Shown here: positions 10,281 through 19,555 of the stretch, in pieces
Position numbering within the stretch: position 1 is the stretch's first letter
Layout: each line of letters starts with the position of its first letter
Assembly (NCBI GenBank): GCA_964478165.1
Contig: CAYZGU010000044.1
Coordinates: 62,001 to 126,000, forward strand
Direction: 5' to 3'
Length of the DNA stretch: 64,000 nucleotides
Source of the DNA: CAYZGU01 sp964478165
GTDB lineage: Bacteria > Poribacteria > WGA-4E > JAJDTR01
Program-made: the position numbers and the translations under genes
The notes under the pieces: model-generated
The model's database searches: none
What the model was told of the DNA's origin: nothing
Seen by the model: only the letters and a program-made list of their open reading frames with translations

Positions 10281-10538
10281 TTACTGGAAGTAGTCTGCAT
10301 TCTTCTGCGTGAAATGCGCCCAGTCCTCCGGAACATCTTCTTCCATGAAGATTGCTTCTACCGGGCATTCAGGTTCACACACTCCACAATCAATGCACTC
10401 TTCAGGTTCTATGTAGAGCTGATCAACGTTTGCGAAGTCGTCTGACTCAGCCGTTGGGTGAATGCAGTCAACAGGGCACACATCAACACAAGCAGTATCT
10501 TTAACATCAATGCACGGTTCTGTAATTACGTAAGTCAT
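10281..10538 (-). CDS. 7Fe/8Fe ferredoxin
   Basis: A small soluble electron carrier of 85 residues. It has CIDVKDTACVDVCPVDC and then CIDCGVCEPECP, the Cys spacing of two iron-sulfur clusters as in Thermus/Mycobacterium FdxA-type ferredoxins. The acidic C-terminus (EEDVPEDWAHF) is typical of the same group. GGAG lies 8 bases before the ATG at 10538; an upstream GTG adds only three codons. A consensus promoter lies about 100 bases upstream. A paralogous domain begins the fusion gene at 36974. The electron partner is not evident here; the dihydrolipoyl dehydrogenase gene is divergent to it. Confidence 0.92.
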   Translation of the reverse strand: MTYVITEPCIDVKDTACVDVCPVDCIHPTAESDDFANVDQLYIEPEECIDCGVCEPECPVEAIFMEEDVPEDWAHFTQKNADYFQ

Positions 10539-10638
10539 ATCAAACACTCCATGTTCGGATTATTGACAGGCGAATGAAAAAATTCCGCTAAAGCAACGTT
10601 CGGAAAGCATTCAGATTACGCCTGCCGCACGGGCACTT

Positions 10639-10667
10639 ATCATATCATATCTACTAAAGTTTGTCAA
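10639..10667 (-). promoter_or_regulatory. sigma70-type promoter for ferredoxin gene
   Basis: On the minus strand TTGACA (10667-10662), 17 bases, TATGAT (10644-10639). A second overlapping TATGAT lies 5 bases nearer the -35. The transcript leader to the ATG at 10538 would be about 95 bases. Confidence 0.7.
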
Positions 10668-10808
10668 ATGGATTCAAAGTTAATCGCAATGTTGAAGGTT
10701 CGCATTGTCAATGAACGACTCCCTGCTGCCACGGATAATGGATGATTTCCTAAGATTCTTTGCACTCTTCATCAAATGGAATTGATTTGGAAATTCTATG
10801 CAATGAGC

Positions 10809-10837
10809 TTGACAGCTTAGTTCTTCGCTAATATAAT
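10809..10837 (+). promoter_or_regulatory. perfect-consensus sigma70 promoter for lpdA-like gene
   Basis: TTGACA at 10809-10814, 17 bases, TATAAT at 10832-10837. Both hexamers match consensus exactly. Transcription should start near 10844, about 43 bases before the ATG at 10887. Confidence 0.85.
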
Positions 10838-10886
10838 AGACAGCGAGGTGGGTGTAACCTGAAAGTTTATTCGAGGGAGGCTAAGG

Positions 10887-12269
10887 ATGTCCACATTTGA
10901 CGTTGCTGTTGTGGGGGGTGGACCAGGAGGTTATGTTGCAGCAATTAAAGCTGCCCAGTTAGGTGGCAATGTTTGCTTGATTGAACAAGGGGATTGGGGC
11001 GGTACCTGTCTGAATCGTGGGTGTATCCCGACCAAGACACTGCATGCGGTTGCGAATTTAATGCGGCAGGTTCACGAAGCTGAAGGCTTCGGAATCAAGA
11101 TTCAAGGTGCCGAAGTTGATTATCAACGAGTGGTGAACCACAAAGATGAAACGGTTAGAAAGCTAACGAGGGGTATTGGTCAACTGCTCAAAGGGAACGC
11201 CGTTCGTACAATCAGTGGTTCTGCAAAGCTTGCCGGTTCGGATTCTATTGTGGTGAACAAGGCCGACGGCTCAATCGAGCAGGTTCGTGCCTCGAAAATC
11301 ATCATCGCGACAGGCTCGGAGCCGGCAAACATTCCAACGTTCGACATCGATGAGCAGTTGGTGTTGAGTACGACGGGCATATTGGAATTGTCTGAATTAC
11401 CCAAAAGCCTTATAATCGTGGGGGCTGGGGTTTCGGGGTGTGAGTTTGCTTCAATATTCAACGGGCTAGGTTCTCAGATTATTCTTCTTGAGCTATTGCC
11501 AACCATTCTTGCCACAGAAGATGTGCACATCGTAAGACAAGTTCGTCAAGCGATGAAACGTAAAGGCATCGATATCAGAACAGGAGTGAATGTAACGCAA
11601 GTTGAAAAATTAGACTCAGGTGTGAGTGCAAAGCTCGCATCAGGGGAAGTAATTAACGCGGAAAGAATGCTGGTGTCCATCGGGAGGCGTTTGAATTCTT
11701 CGGGCATTGGGCTGGAAGATGTAGGTGTTCGCACGGAAAAATCCAAGATTTGTGTCAATGAGCGAATGGAAACGAATATTCCGGGAATCTATGCGGTTGG
11801 GGATGTGGCAAGTCGGTATGCCTTGGCGCATGTCGCGTCCCGTGAAGGTATTGTGGCTGCACGAAATTGCATGGGAGAGGAAGTAGAAATGGACTATGGA
11901 ACTGTCCCGTGGTGTGTCTTTACCATCCCTGAAGTCGCGCGCGTGGGACTGACGGAAGATGAAGCGGTGGCAGAAGGGTACGAAGTTAAGATTGGGCGAT
12001 TCCCTTATGCCGCCAGTGGTAAGGCGATTGGAATGCGCGAAACAGAGGGATTTGTGAAAGTGATCTCCGATCCTGACTCTGAAGATATCCTCGGTGTTCA
12101 CATTCTTGGAGCCCATGCGTCAGATCTTATCCATGAAGCGGCTTTGGCAATTCGCCTAGGCGCGTCCGTCTCAGATCTAGCTCACACGATTCACGCTCAC
12201 CCAACGCTTGGAGAAGCGGTGATGGAATCGGCTGAGGCGGCGTATAATCGCGCGATTCACATCATGTAG
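10887..12269 (+). CDS. lpdA: dihydrolipoyl dehydrogenase
   Basis: The E3 flavoprotein that reoxidises dihydrolipoamide in 2-oxoacid dehydrogenase complexes and the glycine cleavage system, using NAD. It is full length at 460 residues. Seen in order: FAD-binding GGGPGGYVAA near the N-terminus; redox-active disulfide GGTCLNRGCIPTK (Cys41, Cys46); NAD-binding GAGVSGCEFASIF; FAD contact GIYAVGDVA; and the C-terminal active-site HAHPTLGEAVMES with its His-Glu pair. GGAGG lies 6 bases before the ATG, and a consensus promoter is upstream. No E1, E2 or lipoate genes are nearby, so its complex is encoded elsewhere. Mercuric or glutathione reductase is less likely given the C-terminal HAHPT motif. Confidence 0.96.
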   Translation: MSTFDVAVVGGGPGGYVAAIKAAQLGGNVCLIEQGDWGGTCLNRGCIPTKTLHAVANLMRQVHEAEGFGIKIQGAEVDYQRVVNHKDETVRKLTRGIGQLLKGNAVRTISGSAKLAGSDSIVVNKADGSIEQVRASKIIIATGSEPANIPTFDIDEQLVLSTTGILELSELPKSLIIVGAGVSGCEFASIFNGLGSQIILLELLPTILATEDVHIVRQVRQAMKRKGIDIRTGVNVTQVEKLDSGVSAKLASGEVINAERMLVSIGRRLNSSGIGLEDVGVRTEKSKICVNERMETNIPGIYAVGDVASRYALAHVASREGIVAARNCMGEEVEMDYGTVPWCVFTIPEVARVGLTEDEAVAEGYEVKIGRFPYAASGKAIGMRETEGFVKVISDPDSEDILGVHILGAHASDLIHEAALAIRLGASVSDLAHTIHAHPTLGEAVMESAEAAYNRAIHIM

Positions 12270-12767
12270 CCACTTGAGTGAGATAGGACGTGGGCGCTGG
12301 AGTAGTGTAAACCGGCCATCACTCTCAGCTCCGGAGTAGGGAGATTGGATCTGAGAAAACCCACGGCCGATAAAACCCCGTTGTAAATCTTTGGCGATCT
12401 GTTTGATACTTTCTCGTTAAAATTGAATGCGACTTAGGTATCTGAGCGAGGGAACGTCTCTTGTCCGATAAGTTAGTGTAAAACCTAGTTGTGCAGTTCT
12501 TCATAGGTCTTACAGAGTGTATTAATAGTATCATTATTGGGTCTGGTGAACAGGACTTGGTGCCTAATTTTTAGCGTTCTTGGTGGTTCGTGATTCTATA
12601 GTCTGATGCTTTCATTCTAGGAGGGCGGCTATCGCTGTGAGTTTCGTTTCTATACACTATGACGGTGGGTAGTATGCGCGAAGTGTTCAGACGAGACGTC
12701 TGGATCATGTAAAAAAAGGTCATGGGAGTTCTATGACACGCCTTGCAACGCAAGGTCGCCATTAGTT
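12270..12767. other. spacer between convergent genes
   Basis: About 500 bases between the convergent lpdA and PfkB genes. Only short frames without motifs. A CTCAG...CTGAG pair near 12320-12355 is too weak to call a terminator. Confidence 0.5.
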
Positions 12768-13673
12768 CTAGAACAGTACTGATTTCTGAAGTTCGTGGTA
12801 ACGGTAATCAATTTCCGTCCGGTTCAAGACACGCTGACGGTTTAGGCTAAAGTCTTCGACATTGAATGAAGCGACTATTGTGCCATACATTATTGCTTTT
12901 CGGATAGTCTCTTCGCAGGTATTATCTGCAGCAGCAACGTAGCCCAAGAACCCACCAGCGAAGCTATCGCCTGCACCTGTGGGATCAATTACCGATTCCA
13001 ATGGATGCGACGGTGCAGAGAAAAAGGTGGACGATGTCAAAGATATAGCACCGTGCTCGCCCTTTTTTATAATTACGCGCTCTGGACCATAGCTAAGAAT
13101 CTGCTTTGCAGCACAAATTAGATTGCTTTCATGCGTTAATAGTCGTGCCTCATTGTCATTCAAGATTAAGATGTCCACGGCTCTAAGCGTCTCCATCAAG
13201 GCCGTGCGGCTATTGTTAATCCAGAGATTCATGGTATCACATACAACTAACTTCGGATTTGTGACCTGTTGAAGTACGTCCAATTGTAATTCAGGATTGA
13301 TATTGGCTAAAAAAACATATGGTGTATTCTTGTAGGACTCGGGTAGTTTCGGCTGGAAGTTACCATACACATTGAGATCTGTGAATAGCGTAACGGCAGA
13401 ATTCAAATCGTCCGTGTAATTACCCCCCCAGCGAAAGGTTTGTCCGTCATGAATTCGCTCTAGCCCTTCGATATTGATACCGCGTGAATCGAGAAAGTTA
13501 AGATGTTCTGGGGGAAAATCCTCACCGACGACAGCAACTAGCTGGATAGAATCTGAAAAGAAACTAGCAGCAGTAGAGAAGTAGATGGCGGACCCACCAA
13601 GAGCATTTTCAACTTTTCCAGCTGGCGTTTCAACCGAATCTAAGCCCACAGATCCGACCACTAGGATGCCCAT
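12768..13673 (-). CDS. PfkB-family carbohydrate/nucleoside kinase
   Basis: A ribokinase/adenosine-kinase fold enzyme of 301 residues that phosphorylates a sugar or nucleoside with ATP. The N-terminal GGSAIYFS corresponds to PfkB signature 1. The C-terminal DPTGAGDSFAGGFLGY is signature 2 with the catalytic Asp in GAGD. GAGGT lies about 10 bases before the ATG. It is the last gene of a minus-strand set with metK, ahcY and a small membrane protein. Because S-adenosylhomocysteinase releases adenosine and is pulled forward by its removal, adenosine is a reasonable substrate guess, but the sequence alone does not fix it. Confidence 0.85.
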   Translation of the reverse strand: MGILVVGSVGLDSVETPAGKVENALGGSAIYFSTAASFFSDSIQLVAVVGEDFPPEHLNFLDSRGINIEGLERIHDGQTFRWGGNYTDDLNSAVTLFTDLNVYGNFQPKLPESYKNTPYVFLANINPELQLDVLQQVTNPKLVVCDTMNLWINNSRTALMETLRAVDILILNDNEARLLTHESNLICAAKQILSYGPERVIIKKGEHGAISLTSSTFFSAPSHPLESVIDPTGAGDSFAGGFLGYVAAADNTCEETIRKAIMYGTIVASFNVEDFSLNRQRVLNRTEIDYRYHELQKSVLF

Positions 13674-13763
13674 ATTGCTGATACCTCAATATTCAGAATG
13701 AAAAATTCATGTGTTTGAAGCAGGAGGCGTTCGGAAGCGATAAGCACTGCTGCTAATTGCTAG

Positions 13764-14000
13764 TTAGAAGGGAAATCGACTTTGACGGTTCTGGTTCTTC
13801 CGCAGTGCAATCACTACTCGTCGAAGGCGCCGTACTAGAATGAAAACAAGAACAACTAGCACAACAAATTGTAGACTTTGAAGTAGGTCTGAGATTACAT
13901 CAGGCAGTGGCACGTCTTTCGATTGAGCTAGCCAGATTGGTATAAGTGCGATAGCTGATAGGAGCAAAATTATGTTTTCCCAATGATCTAATTTTTTCAT
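13764..14000 (-). CDS. small two-helix membrane protein
   Basis: A short membrane protein of 78 residues from the ATG at 14000, or 91 from a TTG at 14039 that would overlap the end of ahcY by 19 bases. Neither start has a clear ribosome site, so translation coupled to ahcY is likely. Two hydrophobic segments are visible: IILLLSAIALIPIWLA near the N-terminus and LQFVVLVVLVFILV further on, followed by a basic tail (RRLRRVVIALRKNQNR). The tail predicts a cytoplasmic C-terminus. I recognise no family. Its place between ahcY and the PfkB kinase gene may be conserved, but that needs comparison. Confidence 0.6.
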   Translation of the reverse strand: MKKLDHWENIILLLSAIALIPIWLAQSKDVPLPDVISDLLQSLQFVVLVVLVFILVRRLRRVVIALRKNQNRQSRFPF

Positions 14001-14020
14001 GGCGTCGGAATGTGCTTGAA

Positions 14021-15283
14021 TCAGGTTCCTATTGTCCAAGAGTTCAGATAAGTTTCCTGTTCTGCTGTTAGTTTGTCAATCTCAACTCCAAGTGCCTGCA
14101 GCTTCAACGCTGCGATAGATTGGTCAAGTTCCTCCGGAACGACGTAAACTTGTTTTTCCAAATCTTGATGATTGTTAATGATGTATTCGGCCGATAGGGC
14201 TTGGTTGGCGAAGCTCATGTCCATAACACTTGCTGGATGACCTTCCGCAGAAGCTAGATTGATGAGTCGGCCTTCGCCAAGCAAGTGGAGTTTACGACCA
14301 TCCTTCAGAGTATACTCTTCTACGAACTCACGGACAGTTTCTTTCCGAATGGTAAGTGCGTCAAGATCCGGAAGATTAATCTCGACGTTGAAATGGCCCG
14401 AATTACAGATAATGGCTCCGTTCTTCATTACTTCGAAATGTTCTCGACGGAGGACGTGCATGTCGCCTGTTATGGTTACAACGATGTCGGCCTCGGTTAC
14501 AGCCTTGGTCATTGGCAGCACGCGAAATCCATCCATTACCGCTTCTAGTGCATTAATTGTGTCGACTTCGGTAACGATGACATTTGCACCCAATCCACGT
14601 GCTCTACTTGCAACTCCTCTACCGCACCAACCGTACCCGGCGATGACCATTGTCGAGCCGGCTATCAGTATGTTTGTCGCTCGGATAATTCCGTCCAAAG
14701 TGCTCTGGCCCGTACCGTAGCGATTGTCAAAGAAATGTTTGGTTTTAGCATCGTTAACAGCGATAATGGGATATTTCAGCACAGCTTCATTTGCCATGCT
14801 TTTCAAGCGAATGACGCCGGTTGTTGTTTCTTCGGTTCCTGCAATTATATTTTGAACCAGGTCGGGATTTATGTCTTCGGCGTGGAGTCGGGAAACTAGA
14901 TCTGCGCCATCGTCCATGGTAATCATTGGTCCTGAATTAATAGCAGCCTCGATGTGTTGATAATATGTTGCGGTGTCCTCAGCATTGATGGCGAAAACTG
15001 GAATCTCATCGTGTACAACAAGGGAAGCGGCGACATCGTCCTGAGTACTCAGGGGATTTGAGGCGCACAACACAACTTCTGCGCCGCCGGCTTTCAACGT
15101 TCGCATGAGATTTGCCGTTTCGGTTGTCACATGTAGACAGGCTGCCGCCTTTATACCTTCAAGCGGCCGATCTTTTTTAAAGCGCTCGCGGATTAGGCGG
15201 AGAACAGGCATGAAGCGGTCTGCCCAGTCAATTCTTTGTTTGCCCTTTGGGGCCAAATCGTGATTCTTAATATCGAAGTCCAT
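14021..15283 (-). CDS. ahcY: S-adenosylhomocysteinase
   Basis: Hydrolyses S-adenosylhomocysteine to adenosine and homocysteine in the methyl cycle, cytoplasmic and NAD-dependent. The start is the ATG at 15283 with AAGGAG just upstream; the open frame extends 45 codons further but overlaps metK. The protein of 420 residues starts MDFDIKNHDLAPKGKQRIDW. Visible family motifs include CLHVTTETANLMRTL, the active-site block AVNDAKTKHFFDNRYGTGQS, the NAD-binding GYGWCGRGVASRARGLGA, and the C-terminal AEGHPASVMDMSFANQAL. It begins 10 bases after the metK stop, so the two genes are co-transcribed. Confidence 0.96.
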   Translation of the reverse strand: MDFDIKNHDLAPKGKQRIDWADRFMPVLRLIRERFKKDRPLEGIKAAACLHVTTETANLMRTLKAGGAEVVLCASNPLSTQDDVAASLVVHDEIPVFAINAEDTATYYQHIEAAINSGPMITMDDGADLVSRLHAEDINPDLVQNIIAGTEETTTGVIRLKSMANEAVLKYPIIAVNDAKTKHFFDNRYGTGQSTLDGIIRATNILIAGSTMVIAGYGWCGRGVASRARGLGANVIVTEVDTINALEAVMDGFRVLPMTKAVTEADIVVTITGDMHVLRREHFEVMKNGAIICNSGHFNVEINLPDLDALTIRKETVREFVEEYTLKDGRKLHLLGEGRLINLASAEGHPASVMDMSFANQALSAEYIINNHQDLEKQVYVVPEELDQSIAALKLQALGVEIDKLTAEQETYLNSWTIGT

Positions 15284-15293
15284 TTTGTCTCCT

Positions 15294-16442
15294 TCAAATT
15301 CCGGCTTCGGACCGAAGCAAATCAGTATAGTCGGCCAACTCCCATGTAAAGCCCGTCTCATTGCGTCCGAAGTGTCCATAACTTGCGGTATTTTTGTAAA
15401 TTGGTTGTCGTAAATCAAGTCTTTGTATAATTCCGTGTGGTGTCAGATCGAAATGATGCTGCACGAGTGTCGTGATCTTTTCATCCGCCATTCGACCCGT
15501 ACCAAATGTTTCAACCATGATTGAAATGGGTTCTTCGATGCCAATTGCATAGGAAAGCTGAACTTCACAGCGTTCGGCAAGTTCAGCAGCGACGATGTTC
15601 TTGGCAACATGTCTGGCAGCGTAGCAAGCGCTTCGATCTACTTTTGTCGGATCCTTTCCAGAAAATGCCCCTCCACCGTGTCTTCCCATGCCGCCATATG
15701 TATCAGCAATAATCTTTCTACCGGTCAAGCCGGCGTCTCCCTGAGGCCCACCGACGACAAAGCGCCCAGTGGGATTTATGTGATATTTAATATCTGTGCC
15801 CCGCAAATTTTCAGGAATAACATATTTAATGATTTCTTCGATAACTCCTTCTTTCAAAACGTCATCAGATACTTCCGGGTGATGTTGGGTAGAGATGACG
15901 ACCGTATCTACGCCGCTAGGCTTTCCATTCACATATTCTACAGTTACTTGAGACTTTCCATCAGGCCGGAGGAAATCAAGTGTCCCATTCTTGCGTGTTT
16001 CGGCCAAACGGCGAGTCAGTTTATGCGCTAGTGTGATTGGCATTGGCATAAGTTCTTCGGTTTCGTTGCAGGCATATCCGAACATCATCCCCTGATCTCC
16101 GGCACCGTGCCGATCTACTCCCATTGCGATGTCGGGAGATTGTTCATCAATTGCCGTCAATAGTGCGCAATGTTCGCAGTCAAAACCGTAGCTGGCTTCG
16201 ACATAGCCAATGTCTCTTATTACATTTCGCGCGATTACTGGGACATCAACATGGTTTGCGGTTGTGGTGATTTCACCCGTGACAAGTGCCAGCCCGGTTG
16301 TTACCAACGTTTCACACGCAACACGTCCCGCTGGGTCTTCCGATATAATCGCATCAAGTACAGCATCAGAAATCTGATCCGCGACCTTGTCCGGATGCCC
16401 TTCAGTAATGGATTCTGATGTGAACAGGAAATTTTGGTTCAA
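15294..16442 (-). CDS. metK: S-adenosylmethionine synthetase
   Basis: Makes S-adenosylmethionine from methionine and ATP. Seen in order: FTSESITEGHPDKVADQISD, GAGDQGMMFGYA, and the P-loop-like GGGAFSGKDPTKVDRS. Length is about 382 residues, normal for the family. The longest frame begins ATG at 16457, but that ATG overlaps an AGGAG which is well placed for the TTG at 16442. The TTG start also gives the usual short N-terminus before the FTSES motif, so I choose it. The gene heads a set with ahcY, a small membrane protein gene and a PfkB kinase gene. I looked for a SAM riboswitch upstream and saw none. Confidence 0.96.
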   Translation of the reverse strand: MNQNFLFTSESITEGHPDKVADQISDAVLDAIISEDPAGRVACETLVTTGLALVTGEITTTANHVDVPVIARNVIRDIGYVEASYGFDCEHCALLTAIDEQSPDIAMGVDRHGAGDQGMMFGYACNETEELMPMPITLAHKLTRRLAETRKNGTLDFLRPDGKSQVTVEYVNGKPSGVDTVVISTQHHPEVSDDVLKEGVIEEIIKYVIPENLRGTDIKYHINPTGRFVVGGPQGDAGLTGRKIIADTYGGMGRHGGGAFSGKDPTKVDRSACYAARHVAKNIVAAELAERCEVQLSYAIGIEEPISIMVETFGTGRMADEKITTLVQHHFDLTPHGIIQRLDLRQPIYKNTASYGHFGRNETGFTWELADYTDLLRSEAGI

Positions 16443-17363
16443 TTGGTGTCTCCTCATGCATTGTTTTTGGAGAAAATACTCAATCCTGAATTACCAGGTT
16501 CTATTGTTCGTTGAGAAACGTGACTTTGTATACGTTTCGTGTGGTTACGTTCCCAGCGTTCAATGGCTCACAAAGCTTCGGGGTTTTTCAATCGGTGCAT
16601 ATGCTATTTGTTTCACTCTACTTAAAAGGTGTAGACTTAATTAATTCACAGAAGTGAGAATCGTGCGCCATGCTTGGTATACTGATATACAGAGGGGTTC
16701 ACGAAGAGGAGTCCCAACAGGAATTGTGCCCCAGTGTCAATTGTGTGATGGAGGTGTGGGGCGCGGTAATAGAGACCCCTTGTTCCGCGAGCAAAAACGC
16801 TAGATTCATTTTAATGAGGACACAAAAAGCATTTGCCAATAGTACCGGGGTAAAGTGTTCTAGCGACTCCAGTGTCTAATCTTAGTTTGTTTTACACAGG
16901 GTTCTCAGTCCAATGCGATTAACCATGGTCAGGCTTGTTAGCTGACGGGACACGTAACAATTTCAGATGGCGAGAAAAGCACCATTATTTACGTGCAGGC
17001 ACTACACACTGAGTTGCTGCTGCAAATATGGGAGCAATAAATCTAATGTCGATTTATCTTAGCCTGGGGGACAGGGTTTCATCGACTATTATTGGGTGGA
17101 GTGTGTAGAAGCGAGATAGATCAGCCCAGTATTGCTGAAGTCGCCGCTCCATCCTAGAAATCACAGCATCCTCAGACACAAGCTAGAGATTATGCGATGC
17201 CCCGGCGAAACGCTGAAAAACGATTCTCTGGGTCGACCCAAAATATAGAGGGTCTTGAACAATTGGAAAGCCATACCCTATACGTTTTACACACTTCGCA
17301 TGGCAATTAACACATGTCGTTCTGCTTTCGGAGCGATCTTGGGGAATTCAAGATGTTTGGGAA
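16443..17363. other. spacer between metK and rpsA
   Basis: About 900 bases upstream of metK and downstream of rpsA. No intact gene. On the minus strand around 17040-17190 a frame reads VISRMERRLQQYWADLSRFY, which looks protein-like but has stops on both sides and no family I know. It may be another remnant. Confidence 0.45.
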
Positions 17364-19409
17364 TTAACTAGCCGATTCAGGTTTGTCAAGTTCCTCTTTA
17401 AGCAGGGCACCCAATGTTGTTGGTGCGTCATCACTGTCCCCAGATTGTTCTTCTTGGTACTGCGTAACCGTGTCCCGTTCCTGATCGTCTAACGCGTCTT
17501 TCAGGCTTAAACCAATTCGCCGCTCAGCGACATCGAGGTGAATTACTTTGAGATCCAGTTGGTCGCCGATTGAGACAATTTCCTCTGGCTTTTCAATCCG
17601 CCGATCTGACAACTCAGAAATGTGGATGAGACCCTCAATTGCGTCCTCCAACTTGGCAAATGCCCCGAAGCTTGTCAAGTTCACAATCTCTCCGCTCACT
17701 ACCGAGCCAATTTTGTACGATTTCGGAACCTCTAGCCATGGGTCTGGTTCAATCTGTTTAAGTCCAAGCGATACACGTTGATCGTTCGGGTCAACCTGGA
17801 GAACCATGACCTCGACTTCGTCGTTCTCCTTCAGAATCTCACGAGGATGGACATCGCCTTTCACCCATGAGAGGTCCGAGATATGGATTAATCCATCAAT
17901 GCCTTCTTCAATTTCGACGAAAGCACCAAAGTCTGTAAGGTTTCGCACGCGACCGACAATCTTCGTCCCAACCGGGTACTTTTCCTCTAAGAGCTCCCAG
18001 GGATTCGGTTCCAACTGTTTTAGTCCAAGAGAAACCCGTTTAGCAGATTTGGTAATTTCGAGGACAACCGCTTCGATTATGTCACCCTTTGCCGTGAATT
18101 TGGAAGGGGCAACATTACGTCTTGTCCACGACATTTCAGAAACATGAATGAGTCCCTCAACCCCCTCTTCTAGTTCCAGAAATGCTCCGTAGTTAACAAT
18201 GTTCACAACTTTTCCCTTAACGGTAGAGCCGACAGGATACCTTTCCTCAATGCCTTCCCACGGGTCCGTTGTCTTCTGCTTTAGTCCTAATGAAACTTTC
18301 TCTTTTTCGTGGTCAATGCCTATAACAATGACATCAATCTGGTCACCAATTGACACGATTTCGGAAGGTTGATTTACCTTCTTCCAGGACATGTCGGTTT
18401 TGTGGAGTAGGCCGTCAATTCCACCCAAATCGACAAATGCGCCGAACGACGTAATATTTTTGACAACCCCCGGACGAACTTGTTCCACCTCGAGGTTCTC
18501 TAGAAGCTCCGCTTTTTGTGCTGAGAGTTCTTCTTCCAGAAGTGTGCGACGTGACAAAACGATATTGTGACGGCGCTTGTTGAGTTTAACCACTTTGAGT
18601 TCAAGTGTCATCCCAACATACTTGTCCAGGTTTGGGACAGGACGCAACTCGATTTGTGATGCCGGAAGGAAAGCCCGTAAGGTTCCAACATCGACCCGAA
18701 GTCCACCCTTAATCCTCTCTACGACCTGACCTTCAACAGTTCGGCCTTCTTCACAAGCAGCGTCAATCTCATCCCAAATGAGCATCTGATCGGCTAGCTT
18801 CTTCGAGAGTACCAGTTGCCCATCCGCATCTTCTCTGCGGACGATGTATACATCGATTTGGTCGCCTACTTGAACGGCGGGTACATCCTTTCCTCTCTCT
18901 GAAAGCTCAGAGGCCGGAATGTATCCTTCGGATTTAAATCCGATGTCAATCATAAGTTCGTCACGACTGATTTCCACTACAGTGCCTGTGACAATTTCGC
19001 CCTCGGTAAAAGCTTTGATGGAATTATCGTATGCTTCTTCGAGCGACTCCATGCTTAATGACTCCATGTCGTCGTCTGACGTCTCCTCACCGACTGCGAG
19101 TTCTGACGGGTTTTCAGAGATAGAATGTTGAGAACCGTCAGGATTCTCGTCATGTGCGTCAGATTTCGAGGAGTTATTGGTCCCATCCTCGGAATTTGCC
19201 GAAACGATTAAATCTTCTTGTTTGCTCTTCAGATCCTCTCGGTCATCTGTTGAGGCCTTTTGCTCGGTTTGATCCACCCTACTCGCTTCTCCTTCGTTAC
19301 CAGAAGACGCTTCTTCATGGTTTTCAGTGTTATCCGTTTCCGATTCCGTCATAGCAGTAGATTGAGTTACACGTTCCCGTTCTTTTCCTGAGTCCTCGTT
19401 CATCAACAT
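17364..19409 (-). CDS. rpsA: 30S ribosomal protein S1 with acidic N-terminal extension
   Basis: Binds mRNA and helps load it on the 30S subunit. Six S1 RNA-binding repeats follow each other from about residue 135 to 650. Repeats 3-6 carry the canonical FGAFVxLxxGxxGLxHxSxxSW core and VSLGLKQ linkers; repeats 1-2 are the divergent ribosome-docking type. Residues 1-130 are an unusual low-complexity acidic region rich in Glu, Asp, Ser, Asn and Thr. Total length is 681 residues against about 560 in E. coli. The start is uncertain: ATGs at 19409 and 19403 have no good ribosome site, and a strong AAGGAGGG lies about 50 bases upstream, aligned with an out-of-frame GTG. A later ATG at 19352 is possible. 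Confidence 0.93.
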   Translation of the reverse strand: MLMNEDSGKERERVTQSTAMTESETDNTENHEEASSGNEGEASRVDQTEQKASTDDREDLKSKQEDLIVSANSEDGTNNSSKSDAHDENPDGSQHSISENPSELAVGEETSDDDMESLSMESLEEAYDNSIKAFTEGEIVTGTVVEISRDELMIDIGFKSEGYIPASELSERGKDVPAVQVGDQIDVYIVRREDADGQLVLSKKLADQMLIWDEIDAACEEGRTVEGQVVERIKGGLRVDVGTLRAFLPASQIELRPVPNLDKYVGMTLELKVVKLNKRRHNIVLSRRTLLEEELSAQKAELLENLEVEQVRPGVVKNITSFGAFVDLGGIDGLLHKTDMSWKKVNQPSEIVSIGDQIDVIVIGIDHEKEKVSLGLKQKTTDPWEGIEERYPVGSTVKGKVVNIVNYGAFLELEEGVEGLIHVSEMSWTRRNVAPSKFTAKGDIIEAVVLEITKSAKRVSLGLKQLEPNPWELLEEKYPVGTKIVGRVRNLTDFGAFVEIEEGIDGLIHISDLSWVKGDVHPREILKENDEVEVMVLQVDPNDQRVSLGLKQIEPDPWLEVPKSYKIGSVVSGEIVNLTSFGAFAKLEDAIEGLIHISELSDRRIEKPEEIVSIGDQLDLKVIHLDVAERRIGLSLKDALDDQERDTVTQYQEEQSGDSDDAPTTLGALLKEELDKPESAS

Positions 19410-19455
19410 ATCTGGTTTTATCCAACAACGCAGAACATCGCTTGACGTAATGCAC
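19330..19455 (-). other. possible 41-codon leader ORF overlapping the rpsA start
   Basis: AAGGAGGG (19470-19461) stands 5 bases before a GTG at 19455 that opens a 41-codon frame, closed by TAA at 19330. It overlaps the rpsA start in another frame. The peptide (VHYVKRCSALLDKTRYVDER...) has no recognisable motif. It could be a leader peptide that controls S1 translation, or the Shine-Dalgarno site may serve rpsA through mRNA structure. Confidence 0.3.
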
Positions 19456-19525
19456 CAGATCCCTCCTTTTTCAAATACCTATTTAGATTGCCCATTTTTC
19501 TGCCACAATCTATTCAAACCCGTAT

Positions 19526-19555
19526 AGTATAGCACAAGCAAATGTGGAGGTGCAA
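19526..19555 (-). promoter_or_regulatory. probable rpsA promoter
   Basis: On the minus strand TTGCAC (19555-19550), 18 bases, TATACT (19531-19526). This gives a leader of about 110 bases before the ATG at 19409, with the AAGGAGGG site within it. Confidence 0.5.

Noticed and set aside
14259..14720. 153-codon frame antisense to ahcY
   Set aside because: Shadow of a highly conserved gene; Ser/Pro/Met-rich, typical of antisense frames.
16443..16700. SAM riboswitch upstream of metK
   Set aside because: The conserved SAM-I, SAM-II and SAM-IV cores were looked for and not found.
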